A DNA stretch of 64,000 nucleotides from a bacterium (GCA_016934955.1 JAFGRY010000049.1:228008-292007), one strand, 5' to 3'; counted from the stretch's first letter, positions 28,889 through 39,172 are shown. Program-made: numbers and translations. Notes: generated by a model not told the origin, from the letters alone.

Positions 28889-29542
28889 GTGCCCATTATT
28901 GCGGTGAAAACACTCGAACGGCTCATTCTCTACAGACGCCAGCTGCTCGCCCTGTTTTCCGAGGGAAAGAGATTCGTCTTTTCCCACGATCTCGCGGCGA
29001 TCTCCGGCTCCACGTCCGCGAAAGTGCGACGCGATCTGATGGAGATCGGATACAGTGGTTCCACTGTCAGGGGTTACGAAATCAAATCCCTGATCAGGAG
29101 CCTGGGAGATTTCATCGACGCGTCCAAACCGCTCTCGGTGATTCTTGTCGGCGCCGGAGATCTCGGCAAGGCGATTATCAGCTATTTCCTGGAACGGCGG
29201 GAAAAACTGGTTATCGCCGCCGCCTTTGACCCGGACGCCGGAAAAACGGACGGCCTGATAAGGGGCTGTCCCTGTTTTCATACCGACCGGATGCAGTCGT
29301 TCATCAGGGAGAACGACATACAGGTTGCGATTCTCGCCGTACCCGCCGGTGAGGCGCGGGCTGCCGCGGCCGCGCTTGCGGAAGCGGGAATCACCGGTAT
29401 TCTCAATTACGCCCCGGTGCGGCTGGAACTGCCGGATACCGTATATGTGGAGAACCGGGATATGTGCATGGCGCTGGAGAAAACGGCCTTTTACGCGAGG
29501 GCATCCAGGGAACGGGTAACGATGCGTGAAGGATTCAGCTGA
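28889..29542 (+). CDS. rex: Redox-sensing transcriptional repressor Rex
   Basis: GTG start; TLERLILYRRQLLALFSEGKRFVFSHDLAAISGSTSAKVRRDLMEIGYSG; VGAGDLGKAIISY; track ORF 28589 starts too far upstream. Confidence 0.9.
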   Translation: MPIIAVKTLERLILYRRQLLALFSEGKRFVFSHDLAAISGSTSAKVRRDLMEIGYSGSTVRGYEIKSLIRSLGDFIDASKPLSVILVGAGDLGKAIISYFLERREKLVIAAAFDPDAGKTDGLIRGCPCFHTDRMQSFIRENDIQVAILAVPAGEARAAAAALAEAGITGILNYAPVRLELPDTVYVENRDMCMALEKTAFYARASRERVTMREGFS

Positions 29543-29572
29543 TCACCGTCCCTGATAATGGGGAATAGCATA

Positions 29573-31642
29573 ATGAAACCGTTTTTTTCCGGACTGCTGC
29601 CGGCCCTGCTGTGGGCCGGAATGCTGAGCGCCCAGCAGACGCAAACGGGCGCGGACAGCGCACGCCTTGCAGCCCCCACCATTGTCGTCACCGCCACCCG
29701 CTATGAAAAGAATTATCTGGAAACCCATCTGCCGGTGCGGACGGTCACTACCGGCACGCTCTGGCGGTACGGGTACGTGACAACCGGAGCGGGTATCGAA
29801 CGGGAACCGGGCGTGGCGGTGATCGGCACCGGCCCCTGGAGTCAGCAGCCGGTGGTCCGGGGACTCGCGGGTTCCCAGATTCTTTCCCTGGTTGACGGTA
29901 TGCGGCTGGAAGTGATGCGCAGTTACGGCAATCACGCGCCCCTGATCGACCCCGACATGCTGGACCGCATAGAGATCATCCGCGGCCCGGCATCGATTTT
30001 GTACGGATCTGATGCTATCGGCGGCGTCATCAATTATATCACCAAGGGCCCCCCTCCCCGGTCCAACCGGCTGCGCGTGCACGGCAGCGCGGGCACGGCC
30101 TTCGCTTCCGCCAGCAGCCTCGCGGCACAATCACTTTCCCTTTCCGCCGCCGCCCCCTCCTGGGCACTTCGCATCAGCGGGCAGCACAGGAAGGCCGGCG
30201 ACATCAGCACTCCGGACGGCCCTCTTGACAACACGGGGTATGCGGGGAGCACTTTTCAGACCTCGGTGCACATCTTTCCCGCCGTACGGCACCGCCTCGC
30301 GCTCTCCACCTCCCTGCAGCGGTTCCGGGATGTGGGTATTCCCGTGAATGCCTACGCATCGAGCGCGGCTTTTTCCCGCTACGACCGCACGCTGGGATCG
30401 TGCATCTGGACGTTTACCAACCCCGGAAAGCCGCTCGCAGGGGCGACCCTCACCGGGTATCTTCAGCAGGGATACAGAGCGTTCACCGCCCGTATCGAAG
30501 GAGTCCCTAAGGGGACACGCTTTGCCGAACAGGATCTCTCCGCTGTCCGGCACGTCAGGACAGGGGGAGCGAGCCTCCTCACCACCCTGCATATCGCCCC
30601 CGCTCACCTGGTAACGGCGGGAATCGAGGGGTATGTCACCGGTGACCGTTCCAGCCGCACCAGTGACGCGGCCATGCGGGATGCATCCGGCGCCATCGTC
30701 GCCGACCCCCCTGCCGATACCACTCCCCCGAATCCCAGGGGAAGACGCAGCGGATACGGCATCTTCATTACGGATGAATTCGTCGCCTCCGGCCGGTTCT
30801 CACTGCTCCTGGGCCTGCGGTACGACATCAACCGGACCTATGCCAGAGGAACCGAGGGAACGCTCACTCCGGAAAACAGGCATGAAACCGACCATGACTG
30901 GAGCGGCAATGCCGGAATTCTCTGGCGTCTGACCCCTTCTCTGCGCCTCACCGGGAATATCGGCCGCGCCTTCAGCTCTCCCACCCTCATGCAGCGCTAT
31001 TTCAGCGGCACCGCCCAGGTCGGCTACCTTGAAGGAAATCCGTCCCTGGGTTCGGAAAAAAGCGTCAATGTCGATGCGGGGCTCAAATGGAATACGGGAC
31101 TGTTCAGCGGGGAAGTGAGTATCTTCAGAAACCGCATCCATAACTACATCGCCATGGCACCGGTTTCAGCGGCAGCGGACAGTTTTATCTATGCCAATAT
31201 CGGGGAAGCGGCCCTCACCGGCGGGGAACTGAGAACCACCCTGCTCATCGGCCGGCGGCTCAGCTGCGGCGTCACCGCCTCTTTCGTACGCGGTGAAGAC
31301 CTGGAATTATCGGCACCGCTGCCGAAAATTCCGCCGCTCGGCGGCAGGATCACCCTCGGGTATACGTTTCCCGGCGAAACGGTGTCGCTGGAAACAACGG
31401 CAGCGCTTGTGAGCGCTCAACGCCGCACCGACCGCTACGAATCATCCACACCCGGATACCATACTTTCGATCTGAACGCGGTCATCGATGTGTCGAGCCT
31501 GCTCGCTCTCCCCCGATCCGTTTCTCTGACGGTCACCGTTACCAATCTCACCAACGAACGCTACCGGGACCACCTCTCCACCGTCACCTGGTGGCCGGCG
31601 CCGGGAAGAGACATTCGAATCGGGCTGAAAGGGATGTTTTAG
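29573..31642 (+). CDS. TonB-dependent outer membrane receptor
   Basis: APTIVVTATRYEKNYLE, QPVVRGLAGSQILSLVDGMRLE, MLDRIEIIRGPASILYGSDAIGGVINYITKG; start at second Met (MKPFFSG). Confidence 0.92.
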   Translation: MKPFFSGLLPALLWAGMLSAQQTQTGADSARLAAPTIVVTATRYEKNYLETHLPVRTVTTGTLWRYGYVTTGAGIEREPGVAVIGTGPWSQQPVVRGLAGSQILSLVDGMRLEVMRSYGNHAPLIDPDMLDRIEIIRGPASILYGSDAIGGVINYITKGPPPRSNRLRVHGSAGTAFASASSLAAQSLSLSAAAPSWALRISGQHRKAGDISTPDGPLDNTGYAGSTFQTSVHIFPAVRHRLALSTSLQRFRDVGIPVNAYASSAAFSRYDRTLGSCIWTFTNPGKPLAGATLTGYLQQGYRAFTARIEGVPKGTRFAEQDLSAVRHVRTGGASLLTTLHIAPAHLVTAGIEGYVTGDRSSRTSDAAMRDASGAIVADPPADTTPPNPRGRRSGYGIFITDEFVASGRFSLLLGLRYDINRTYARGTEGTLTPENRHETDHDWSGNAGILWRLTPSLRLTGNIGRAFSSPTLMQRYFSGTAQVGYLEGNPSLGSEKSVNVDAGLKWNTGLFSGEVSIFRNRIHNYIAMAPVSAAADSFIYANIGEAALTGGELRTTLLIGRRLSCGVTASFVRGEDLELSAPLPKIPPLGGRITLGYTFPGETVSLETTAALVSAQRRTDRYESSTPGYHTFDLNAVIDVSSLLALPRSVSLTVTVTNLTNERYRDHLSTVTWWPAPGRDIRIGLKGMF

Positions 31643-31643
31643 G

Positions 31644-32177
31644 ATGCAGCAGCGGAAAACACTGCTTCTCGCCAGGCTGGGTCTGTTCACGACCCTGACA
31701 GTAGTCATGCAGCTTGCCGGACTGCCGCAGCCGGTCACCGGACCTCTGGTGAACGCGATGCTCTTTTTAACCGCCCAGCTGCTCCGGCCCCGTGATGCCG
31801 CTATTCTCGGCGTCATCACTCCAGTCACCGCCCTGGTCCGCGGCCAGCTGCCTCCGGCTCTGGCGGCCATGCTCCCCGTTATCGCCGCCGGCAACATCGC
31901 GATGGTGTACGTATTCGCCGCTGCCGCATCCCGGAAATCAGCACCATCGCGGGTGTTCGGTCTGCGCTGGACAGCAGCCGTCTCGGCCGCCTCCGCCGTG
32001 AAATTCGCCCTTCTGTACGCAGGGGTTTCGCTGCTGCTGCCGAAGCTGCTCGCCGTCAGCGTGCCGGCGCCGCTGATCGCCCTCATGAGCCTGCCCCAGC
32101 TGCTCACCGCCCTTGCCGGCGGTCTGATCAGCGGGGCCGCGATGGTCCTGCTGCAGAGAAAACAGGAAATTTCATAA
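31644..32177 (+). CDS. Small polytopic membrane protein, possible ECF transporter S component
   Basis: About six hydrophobic segments, adjacent to the TonB receptor; family inferred from general pattern only. Confidence 0.45.
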   Translation: MQQRKTLLLARLGLFTTLTVVMQLAGLPQPVTGPLVNAMLFLTAQLLRPRDAAILGVITPVTALVRGQLPPALAAMLPVIAAGNIAMVYVFAAAASRKSAPSRVFGLRWTAAVSAASAVKFALLYAGVSLLLPKLLAVSVPAPLIALMSLPQLLTALAGGLISGAAMVLLQRKQEIS

Positions 32178-32263
32178 TTTTCGGGAACTTTTACGATTCC
32201 GGTGCGTAAGGTATATGTAGTTATTCAATACCTATTTTTTCCTCTAAGTTCCCTCTCTTTTGT

Positions 32264-32304
32264 GGGCGAAGCGATTGCAAAATCACTTCGCCCCTCTTCT
32301 TTTT
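32264..32304 (+). terminator. Rho-independent terminator
   Basis: GGGCGAAGCGATT GCAA AATCACTTCGCCC followed by CTCTTCTTTTT. Confidence 0.7.
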
Positions 32305-32398
32305 CAGGGTTTCAGCTGCGGATATTTCCCTTGCCACACAAACGTGAATTCCGTACATTGCGGGGACACGTCCCAGCGGATTAAGCAGGAGTCCTTCC

Positions 32399-33808
32399 AT
32401 GAGCGGATTTTTCGGAGTCGTTTCCACTTCTGATTGCGTCAGCGATGTCTTCTTCGGTGCGGATTATCACTCCCATCTCGGCACCCAGCGGGGCGGCATC
32501 GCCGTGCTCGGCGACACCGGTTTCACCAGATTCATTCACGACATCACCAACACCCAGTTCCGCAGCAAATTCGACAGCGACATCGGCAAGCTTAAGGGAA
32601 ACAAAGGTCTGGGGATTATCAGCGATTACGAGGATCAGCCCATACTGGTGAGATCTCATCTCGGCACCTATGCTATTGTCACCGTCGGTGTCATTCAGAA
32701 CGCCGCCGACCTGATCCGGAAATCATTTGATAAAAAATCGACCCATTTTTCCGAAGTGCAGGCGAATCAAGTAAATCCCACCGAACTCGTCGCCAGCCTG
32801 ATCAATGAAGAGGACAATTTTACGGACGGACTGATCAGTGCCCTTGATGCCGTTGAAGGGTCATGTTCCATCCTCCTTCTTACCGATGAAGGTCTCTATG
32901 CCGCCCGGGACAAACTGGGCCGTACTCCCATAATTATCGGAAAAAAGGAGGGAGCCTGGGCCGCCTCCTCCGAATCATGCGCCTTCCCGAACCTGAACTA
33001 TGAGACCGCGGCATTCCTCGGCCCGGGCGAAATCGTACGCATTACCGAAGAGGGCATGGAACGCAAAAGGGGCCCGGGCGAACGGATGCAGATCTGTGCC
33101 TTTCTCTGGGTCTATTACGGATATCCGTCCGCGTGCTATGAAAACATCAACGTAGAGACCGTGCGCTACCGCTGCGGGGCCAGCCTGGCCCGGAACGACA
33201 CGGTTGATGCCGATATGGTGGCGGGCATTCCCGATTCCGGCACCGCCCACGCGATCGGATACGCCGTTGAATCGGGCATCCCCTACGGACGCCCCTTCGT
33301 CAAATACACTCCCACCTGGCCGAGAAGCTTCATGCCCCAGGATCAAAGCGTGCGGGACATGGTGGCCCGTATGAAACTGATCCCCATTATGGAAATCATC
33401 GCCGGCAAACGGCTGCTTTTCTGCGAGGATTCCATCGTCAGAGGCACGCAGCTGCAGGATATCGTGCAGCGGATCTTCGATTACGGCGCCGAAGAGGTGC
33501 ATATGCGGCCGGCCTGTCCGCCGCTGGTGTTCGGGTGTAAATATCTCAATTTTTCCCGCTCGCGCTCCCTTATGGATCTGGCCACGAGAAAGGCGATCAC
33601 GACCATCGAAGGCAGAAACGACGTGCATCTCGACGAGTACGCCGATCCGCGGACGGAACGGTATGCACGGATGCTTGAGGAGATAAGGAACCGGCTGAAG
33701 CTGACCAGTCTTCGCTACCAGGAGCTCGACCATCTGGTGGAATGTATCGGACTGCCGAAAGAGAAACTCTGCACCTACTGCTGGGACGGATGCGAAATCA
33801 ACAGATGA
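32399..33808 (+). CDS. PurF-like (amidophosphoribosyltransferase family) protein lacking the N-terminal catalytic Cys
   Basis: MSGFFGVVS (Ser instead of Cys after Met1), HLGTQRGG, ARDKLGRTPIIIGKK, PRPP motif LLFCEDSIVRGTQ, C-terminal CTYCWDGCEINR. Confidence 0.85.
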   Translation: MSGFFGVVSTSDCVSDVFFGADYHSHLGTQRGGIAVLGDTGFTRFIHDITNTQFRSKFDSDIGKLKGNKGLGIISDYEDQPILVRSHLGTYAIVTVGVIQNAADLIRKSFDKKSTHFSEVQANQVNPTELVASLINEEDNFTDGLISALDAVEGSCSILLLTDEGLYAARDKLGRTPIIIGKKEGAWAASSESCAFPNLNYETAAFLGPGEIVRITEEGMERKRGPGERMQICAFLWVYYGYPSACYENINVETVRYRCGASLARNDTVDADMVAGIPDSGTAHAIGYAVESGIPYGRPFVKYTPTWPRSFMPQDQSVRDMVARMKLIPIMEIIAGKRLLFCEDSIVRGTQLQDIVQRIFDYGAEEVHMRPACPPLVFGCKYLNFSRSRSLMDLATRKAITTIEGRNDVHLDEYADPRTERYARMLEEIRNRLKLTSLRYQELDHLVECIGLPKEKLCTYCWDGCEINR

Positions 33809-34401
33809 ACGGACATGCTCCCGCGGCCCAGGAGACCTGGAACGATATTACCATGGCCGTACTCTCCGGCGGCCGGAGCAGACGCTTCGGATCACCCAAG
33901 CAGCTGCATGACTGGAACGGCTGCACCCTCCTGGAACGGGCGCTGCTGCTCGCCAGCTCACTGAGCGACCGCGTCATGATTATCGGGGGTTCCGCGTACA
34001 CGGGAAATCATGCACCCGTTCCCGTATATGACGACATATATGCCGGAAACGGCCCTCTCGGGGGCATTCATACCGCCCTCGTCCGCTCCCGCTCCCCCTG
34101 GGTGGCGACCCTGCCCTGTGATATGCCCATGATGAATGCCGCGGTCTACCGTCTTCTGGCCGCCCGCAGGCATGCGGATGCACCGGTAGTCGCGATCACG
34201 GAGACGGCCCTAGAGCCGCTGATCTGCATCTGGCCGAAAAGCAGTGAGCCGTTTCTGGGGGAAAGACTGAAAAAAGGGTTGTCGGGACCGATACCGGTGC
34301 TCGACCTGCTCGGCGCGCGGCGCATAGCGGTCCACCGCGAATGTCCGTCATACGATCCCGCCTGGTTTACCAATATCAACACCCGCAGCCAGCTGCCGTA
34401 A
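33790..34401 (+). CDS. mobA: Molybdenum cofactor guanylyltransferase
   Basis: AVLSGGRSRRFGSPKQLHDWNGCTLLERAL, GPLGGIHTAL, LPCDMPMM; start placed at 33790 or 33805. Confidence 0.9.
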   Translation: MRNQQMNGHAPAAQETWNDITMAVLSGGRSRRFGSPKQLHDWNGCTLLERALLLASSLSDRVMIIGGSAYTGNHAPVPVYDDIYAGNGPLGGIHTALVRSRSPWVATLPCDMPMMNAAVYRLLAARRHADAPVVAITETALEPLICIWPKSSEPFLGERLKKGLSGPIPVLDLLGARRIAVHRECPSYDPAWFTNINTRSQLP

Positions 34402-34417
34402 CTGCGTTCGCCGGTCG

Positions 34418-35128
34418 TCATGCCGAACCGCCGCTCTCACAGAGGGCGGCGGCCGTCCGCTGAATTTCCGCGGTCACACCCGATACCAGCCGGACAACCC
34501 CGGGATAGAATACCGTTTCAGCGTGCTCCTCGACCCGCCTGATGAAATCGGGCAGCCAGACCGAAAGGTGGTCACCGATAAAATCACGGGCCTCCGCAGC
34601 ACACCGTCTCACCTTCTCCCGTTCGCCGCTTTCCACCGCCTCATCCATGCAGCTGCAGAGCGCAGCCAGGAACTGCAGCTCATAACCGATATGATCATCG
34701 GGAATACGATTCCGGGCGGGCACCGTCATACCGAAGCGCCGATACCGCTCCCGCACTTCCGCCGTCTGTTTCTCGAACAGCAGATGCTCTTCGGAACGGT
34801 ACACCGATTCAAAGGGCGGGGCCAGCGTGCGCTCCAGTCCGACGAACAGGCGTGTATAGTCCTGAACGAGGAGCGGCGCCAGGCCGTGATGCCATGTACC
34901 GGCGAACGATCTCAGCAGTGACATACCCTGAACCATATCGGCATGGGAGGATGGGGATTCCTGCAGCAGCACCCCGGCTGCGGCCAGGGTGTCGATCATC
35001 TCCGCTCCGGGCGGGTCGAGAAGCAGGCGTCCCAGTACTCCGGCCATCGCCCCGTACAGCACCGGTGACGCGATTTCTCCGGCGAATGAGGCGCCGTCTT
35101 CACCGGCATTCCCCTGATGCGGCATCAC
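34418..35128 (-). CDS. TorD/DmsD family molybdoenzyme chaperone
   Basis: PPFESVYRSEEHLL, RIPDDHIGYELQFLAAL; in the dms-type operon. Confidence 0.85.
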   Translation of the reverse strand: MMPHQGNAGEDGASFAGEIASPVLYGAMAGVLGRLLLDPPGAEMIDTLAAAGVLLQESPSSHADMVQGMSLLRSFAGTWHHGLAPLLVQDYTRLFVGLERTLAPPFESVYRSEEHLLFEKQTAEVRERYRRFGMTVPARNRIPDDHIGYELQFLAALCSCMDEAVESGEREKVRRCAAEARDFIGDHLSVWLPDFIRRVEEHAETVFYPGVVRLVSGVTAEIQRTAAALCESGGSA

Positions 35129-35928
35129 ATGCCGCCGGCGTTCAGGTCATAGAATCCGGCACGGGTGATCAGTTCAGCGAAGACGACGGCGGCAAAAAGC
35201 AGGGTGATCCGACGGCGGCCGCACATGAACCCGGTTTCCCGCAGCGTTCCCGCGGACAGGGCGGCGCACACGACATAGACGGCGATCGCGAATAATTCAA
35301 GAACCGTCGAGATCATTCCCCGAGGCTGCATGGTCGTACGGCTGAAGAGGATGAAAATCCTGACAAGAGCGCCGGCACCGGCCGCGGCCAGGAGATACCG
35401 GTGCAGACGGCAGCCGTCCGCACCGCCGTCGACCGCGGCAAGGGAGAGAACGGCGAGGGAGCCGAGAAGAGCGGCGGTGGTGAAAAAAGAAAGCGGAGTG
35501 AGGGCGGTGTTCCAGGCGGGGATGGCCGGAATCATGTAGATACGGGACATGCAGTACACAAGGGTCAGTCCGAAGCAGCCGGTGAAAAAGGGCAGGACAC
35601 GACGCAGCGTCTCATTCTCCGGCAATTTCCAGGAAGCGGCTGAAACAAGCACCATGCCGGCGATAAACAGCAGCTGGGCGGCGATCTCTCGGCTCAGCCA
35701 GGATGAGGCGAGATTGGTGAACACGAAGACGCCCCGCAACGGCTGTCCGAGATGGAAAAAGGAGATACCGGTTCCGACGCAGGCGGCGGCAATCAGGATC
35801 AGGCCCGTCCTTTGCCTGATCGCGGGATCGATCCGCCGGGAGACCGGCGGCAGGTGCAGGACAGCGAAAGCGCCTGCAACGGTCTGGGCGATGAGCGTAT
35901 AGACCACCAGCGGCCATTCGTGCATCAC
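35125..35928 (-). CDS. DmsC-like membrane anchor subunit
   Basis: EWPLVVYTLIAQTVAGAFAVLHL, polytopic; overlaps neighbours by ATGA. Confidence 0.85.
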   Translation of the reverse strand: MMHEWPLVVYTLIAQTVAGAFAVLHLPPVSRRIDPAIRQRTGLILIAAACVGTGISFFHLGQPLRGVFVFTNLASSWLSREIAAQLLFIAGMVLVSAASWKLPENETLRRVLPFFTGCFGLTLVYCMSRIYMIPAIPAWNTALTPLSFFTTAALLGSLAVLSLAAVDGGADGCRLHRYLLAAAGAGALVRIFILFSRTTMQPRGMISTVLELFAIAVYVVCAALSAGTLRETGFMCGRRRITLLFAAVVFAELITRAGFYDLNAGGM

Positions 35929-36542
35929 AGTTCCTCCCGGTTATTGACATGAGCGGAATCGTTGTCCGCCCGGTGCGCCTGGCGATGAGCCCTGATATAG
36001 AGATTCGGTCGTGTATGACGCGGGTCGGGCAGCGGATAGACGGTGACTGCGGGGCCGTATTTTTTCTCGAGTTCTGCCACGTCGCCGAAATCGATCGCCC
36101 GCATGGGACAGGCGGCGACACAGGCGGGGGGTGTTCCCTGTTCAAGATTGTCGATGCAGAAATTGCACTTGGTCATGACCCCGGCCCGGGCATCATACCG
36201 GGGAGCGCCGTAGGGACAGGCCCACTCGCAGTAACGGCAGCCCACGCAGCGGTCCTTATCGATGGCGACGATGCCGTCCTCCCGCTTGGTATGAGCGCCG
36301 GTGGGACAGACCTGCACGCACACGGGATTGTCGCAATGGTTGCAGGAGAGGGAAAGATTGTAACAGAACACGGTGGAAAGCCAGCTTTCACCCCGCCGGA
36401 TCCAGTCTCCGCCGGAGACCTCATAGACGCGCCGCCAGGCGGTACCCTGTTCAAGATCGTGTTTGTCCCTGCATGCCATCAGGCACGTTTTGCAGCCTGA
36501 GCAGATGCTTGAATTGATGTAAAACCCGTACTGCCTGGTCAT
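35925..36542 (-). CDS. DmsB-like 4Fe-4S electron transfer subunit
   Basis: MTRQYGFYINSSICSGCKTCLMACRDKHDL, CNHCDNPVCVQVCPTGAHTKR, CVGCRYCEWACPYGAP; start moved to 36542. Confidence 0.93.
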   Translation of the reverse strand: MTRQYGFYINSSICSGCKTCLMACRDKHDLEQGTAWRRVYEVSGGDWIRRGESWLSTVFCYNLSLSCNHCDNPVCVQVCPTGAHTKREDGIVAIDKDRCVGCRYCEWACPYGAPRYDARAGVMTKCNFCIDNLEQGTPPACVAACPMRAIDFGDVAELEKKYGPAVTVYPLPDPRHTRPNLYIRAHRQAHRADNDSAHVNNREEL

Positions 36543-36589
36543 GCGTATCACCTCGCGTGGAAGGGTAAGGAACACCGCCGCGGCGGCAT

Positions 36590-38998
36590 TCAGATCTTTT
36601 CGACCTGTACCATGATCGTGTGCTGGGGATTGCCGTAGGCCAGCGGGGTCCAGCGTTCCGTTGTCAGAACGTTGACGCACCCCCGGGTATCGGTACCGTT
36701 TTCATCCGGAGTCCACCAGCCTCCCTGGGGGATATCGACCACCCCGGGCAGAATGCGGGGCGTGATCCGCACGGGCAGCGTCATCGCGCCCCTGTCATTA
36801 TAGACCCGGACCCGTTCCCCCTGCCTGATGTTCCGGGTCGCCGCGTCACGGGGATTCATGAACAGCCGCTGGGGGAACGCCTCGTTCAGCCAGTCCACGT
36901 TGTCATGGGTCGAATGAACACGCTGCATGTAATGGTGCCCGATCGCCTGGAGCGGGAACCGTTCGGCCTCTTCTCCGAAGGGGCTTTCCCATTCCTGGAT
37001 ATACTTCGGTACGGCCGGTATTTCAGCGGGCCGGTTCATGTCGTGGAGCCGTTTGGAGAAGATCTCGATTTTGCCGGAGGGCGTCGGCAGGGGATTCTTA
37101 TCCGGATCCTCCCTGAAGGATTGCAGTCCGATGGCCGGTTTTTCGACACGGTTGGAGTGCACCCCCCTGTTCGACTGTTCAAAGGAGTCGAGATCGGGTA
37201 TGTCGGGAAATCGTGTTTCCCGGTACCGGTCCACGATCCAGGAGACCCACTCCCGTTCATCGCGCCCCTCGGTGAAGGCCTCCCCCACGCCCAGGCGCCG
37301 GGCGAGGTCGGCGCAGATCGCATAATCCGACCGGGTTTCAAAGGGCGCGTCGACGACCTGGGGCATGAGCAGCACTTCATCGCCGTATTTCCAGCCGTCT
37401 TCGATGCCGTAGGTCTCGAACTGGGTGCAGGCCGGAAGCAGAATGTCCGCGAAGCGGCCGGTGGGAGTGAGAAAGTTGTCCTGCACGGCGATGAATTCAA
37501 CAAGATCTTCATCAGCGAGTATCTTCGCCGTACGGTTGACATTGGAATGCTGGTTAACGAGGGCGTTTGAAGCGACCGCGTAGATCAGTTTGATAGTATT
37601 GTCAAGACGGTCGGTCCCCCTGATGCCGGCGTTGGCCGCGGTCATCTCCTTACCCCGCAGGACCGCCTCGGTCCAGAGGAAGACGGGGATGCGCGCTTTC
37701 ACCGGATTCGAGCCCGAGGGGAATACGGTCCAGAACGGGCCTCCGTCCGGAGCCTGGGTGGCGAGACCGCTGGCCCAGCCGCCGGACACCCCGACGTTGC
37801 CGGTAATGGCGGCGAGCACCGCTCCGGCTCGCACCACCTGTTCCCCGTAGGCGCGCCGCTGCATGCCGTAGCCCTGATAGAGCATGGCCGGTTTGGTGAG
37901 GGCGTATTCCCGGGCGATCCGGATAATGGTGCGCCGGGGGACCGTGGTGATCCGTTCGGCCCAGTCCGGTGTCTTGGGAATGCCGTCCCTCGTTCCCAGT
38001 ATATAGTCGCGGTAGCTTTCGGCGTCCTCCGCGCCTCGGGGCATCTGGCTGTCGTCAAAGCCGACGCAGTAACGGTCGATGAAGGCCCTGTCGACCAGGT
38101 CCTCGGTAATCATCACCCAGGCCATGGCCGACATCATGGCCGTATCGGTTCCGGGCCGGATCGGCACCCACTCGTCGGCGAGGTTGACTGCGCTCATGGA
38201 CATGCGCGGATCGATGCAAATCACCCTGGCCCCCCGCTCCCGGGCCAGACTGATGAAATAGTCCGAGTTGGTCCCGTCACGCATCTCCGAGGGGTTCCAG
38301 CCCCACATGATGATATATTTGGAATTGAGCCAGTCCTGCCGCTGACTGCCGACCTGGAGCGTGCCGTACACATAGGGTGTGGCGATGTTGATGCAGGCCC
38401 AGGAATAACTGTTGTAGATGCCGAGACAGCCCCCGAAACAGTTCATCAGCCTGCGGGCGACGTGGCTCCCGTTGGTATTGCTGTAGCTGCCGGTGCCATA
38501 GGGCACGAACAGGGCCGAATTTCCCCAGGTATCCCTGATCCGTTTCATGGCGGCAGCGGTCGTGTCAAGGGCTTCATCCCAGGATATGCGTACGAAGCGG
38601 CCTTCTCCCCGCTTTCCGGTCCGTTTCATCGGGTATTTCAGCCGGTCGGGATGGTACTGCCGTCTTCTGTAGGCGCGTCCGCGCACACAGGGACGCAGCT
38701 GCGGATCCGCAACGTCGTCGGTCGGCCGGTCGTCCCCGTCGATTCTGACGATCATACCGTCTCTGACGTGCACTTTCAGCAGACATTTTCCGCCGCAGTT
38801 GTGGGAGGGGCATCCGACACGAACGACCCGGTCTTCCAGCCGGCTCACCGACGCGAGCATGTCGGCCGCTCCGGTGCGGCGCAGCCCCCCGGAGGCGGGC
38901 GCGCCGGCGGAGAGCGCGGCAAGAAGCGCGTTCCATTTGAGAAAATCCCGCCTGCTTACCGCTCCGGCGATGGTCATATGGGTTTTCTTGTCAGGCAT
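36590..38998 (-). CDS. DmsA-like Tat-exported molybdopterin oxidoreductase catalytic subunit
   Basis: Tat motif SRRDFLKW; CPSHNCGGKCLLKVHV...CVRGR; SWDEALD; LGIYNSYSWACINIATPYVYG. Confidence 0.92.
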   Translation of the reverse strand: MPDKKTHMTIAGAVSRRDFLKWNALLAALSAGAPASGGLRRTGAADMLASVSRLEDRVVRVGCPSHNCGGKCLLKVHVRDGMIVRIDGDDRPTDDVADPQLRPCVRGRAYRRRQYHPDRLKYPMKRTGKRGEGRFVRISWDEALDTTAAAMKRIRDTWGNSALFVPYGTGSYSNTNGSHVARRLMNCFGGCLGIYNSYSWACINIATPYVYGTLQVGSQRQDWLNSKYIIMWGWNPSEMRDGTNSDYFISLARERGARVICIDPRMSMSAVNLADEWVPIRPGTDTAMMSAMAWVMITEDLVDRAFIDRYCVGFDDSQMPRGAEDAESYRDYILGTRDGIPKTPDWAERITTVPRRTIIRIAREYALTKPAMLYQGYGMQRRAYGEQVVRAGAVLAAITGNVGVSGGWASGLATQAPDGGPFWTVFPSGSNPVKARIPVFLWTEAVLRGKEMTAANAGIRGTDRLDNTIKLIYAVASNALVNQHSNVNRTAKILADEDLVEFIAVQDNFLTPTGRFADILLPACTQFETYGIEDGWKYGDEVLLMPQVVDAPFETRSDYAICADLARRLGVGEAFTEGRDEREWVSWIVDRYRETRFPDIPDLDSFEQSNRGVHSNRVEKPAIGLQSFREDPDKNPLPTPSGKIEIFSKRLHDMNRPAEIPAVPKYIQEWESPFGEEAERFPLQAIGHHYMQRVHSTHDNVDWLNEAFPQRLFMNPRDAATRNIRQGERVRVYNDRGAMTLPVRITPRILPGVVDIPQGGWWTPDENGTDTRGCVNVLTTERWTPLAYGNPQHTIMVQVEKI

Positions 38999-39172
38999 GG
39001 CTGCTCCGGATGTAGTGACGCGGAAACACGGCCGGGAACCGGATCCGCTCTCTTATGTGAATATCGGCTCCATGCTGTCCCCGCTTCCTGAAGCACTCTT
39101 TCAGGGAACGGGCGCAGGCGACCGGGGTCATGGTGAGTGCGCCGCGGACATCTTCCCGGTGATCACGCCCGG

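Noticed and set aside
32160-32398. Riboswitch upstream of the PurF-like gene
   Set aside because: Only a terminator-type hairpin was seen; no purine, cobalamin or TPP riboswitch core was recognised.
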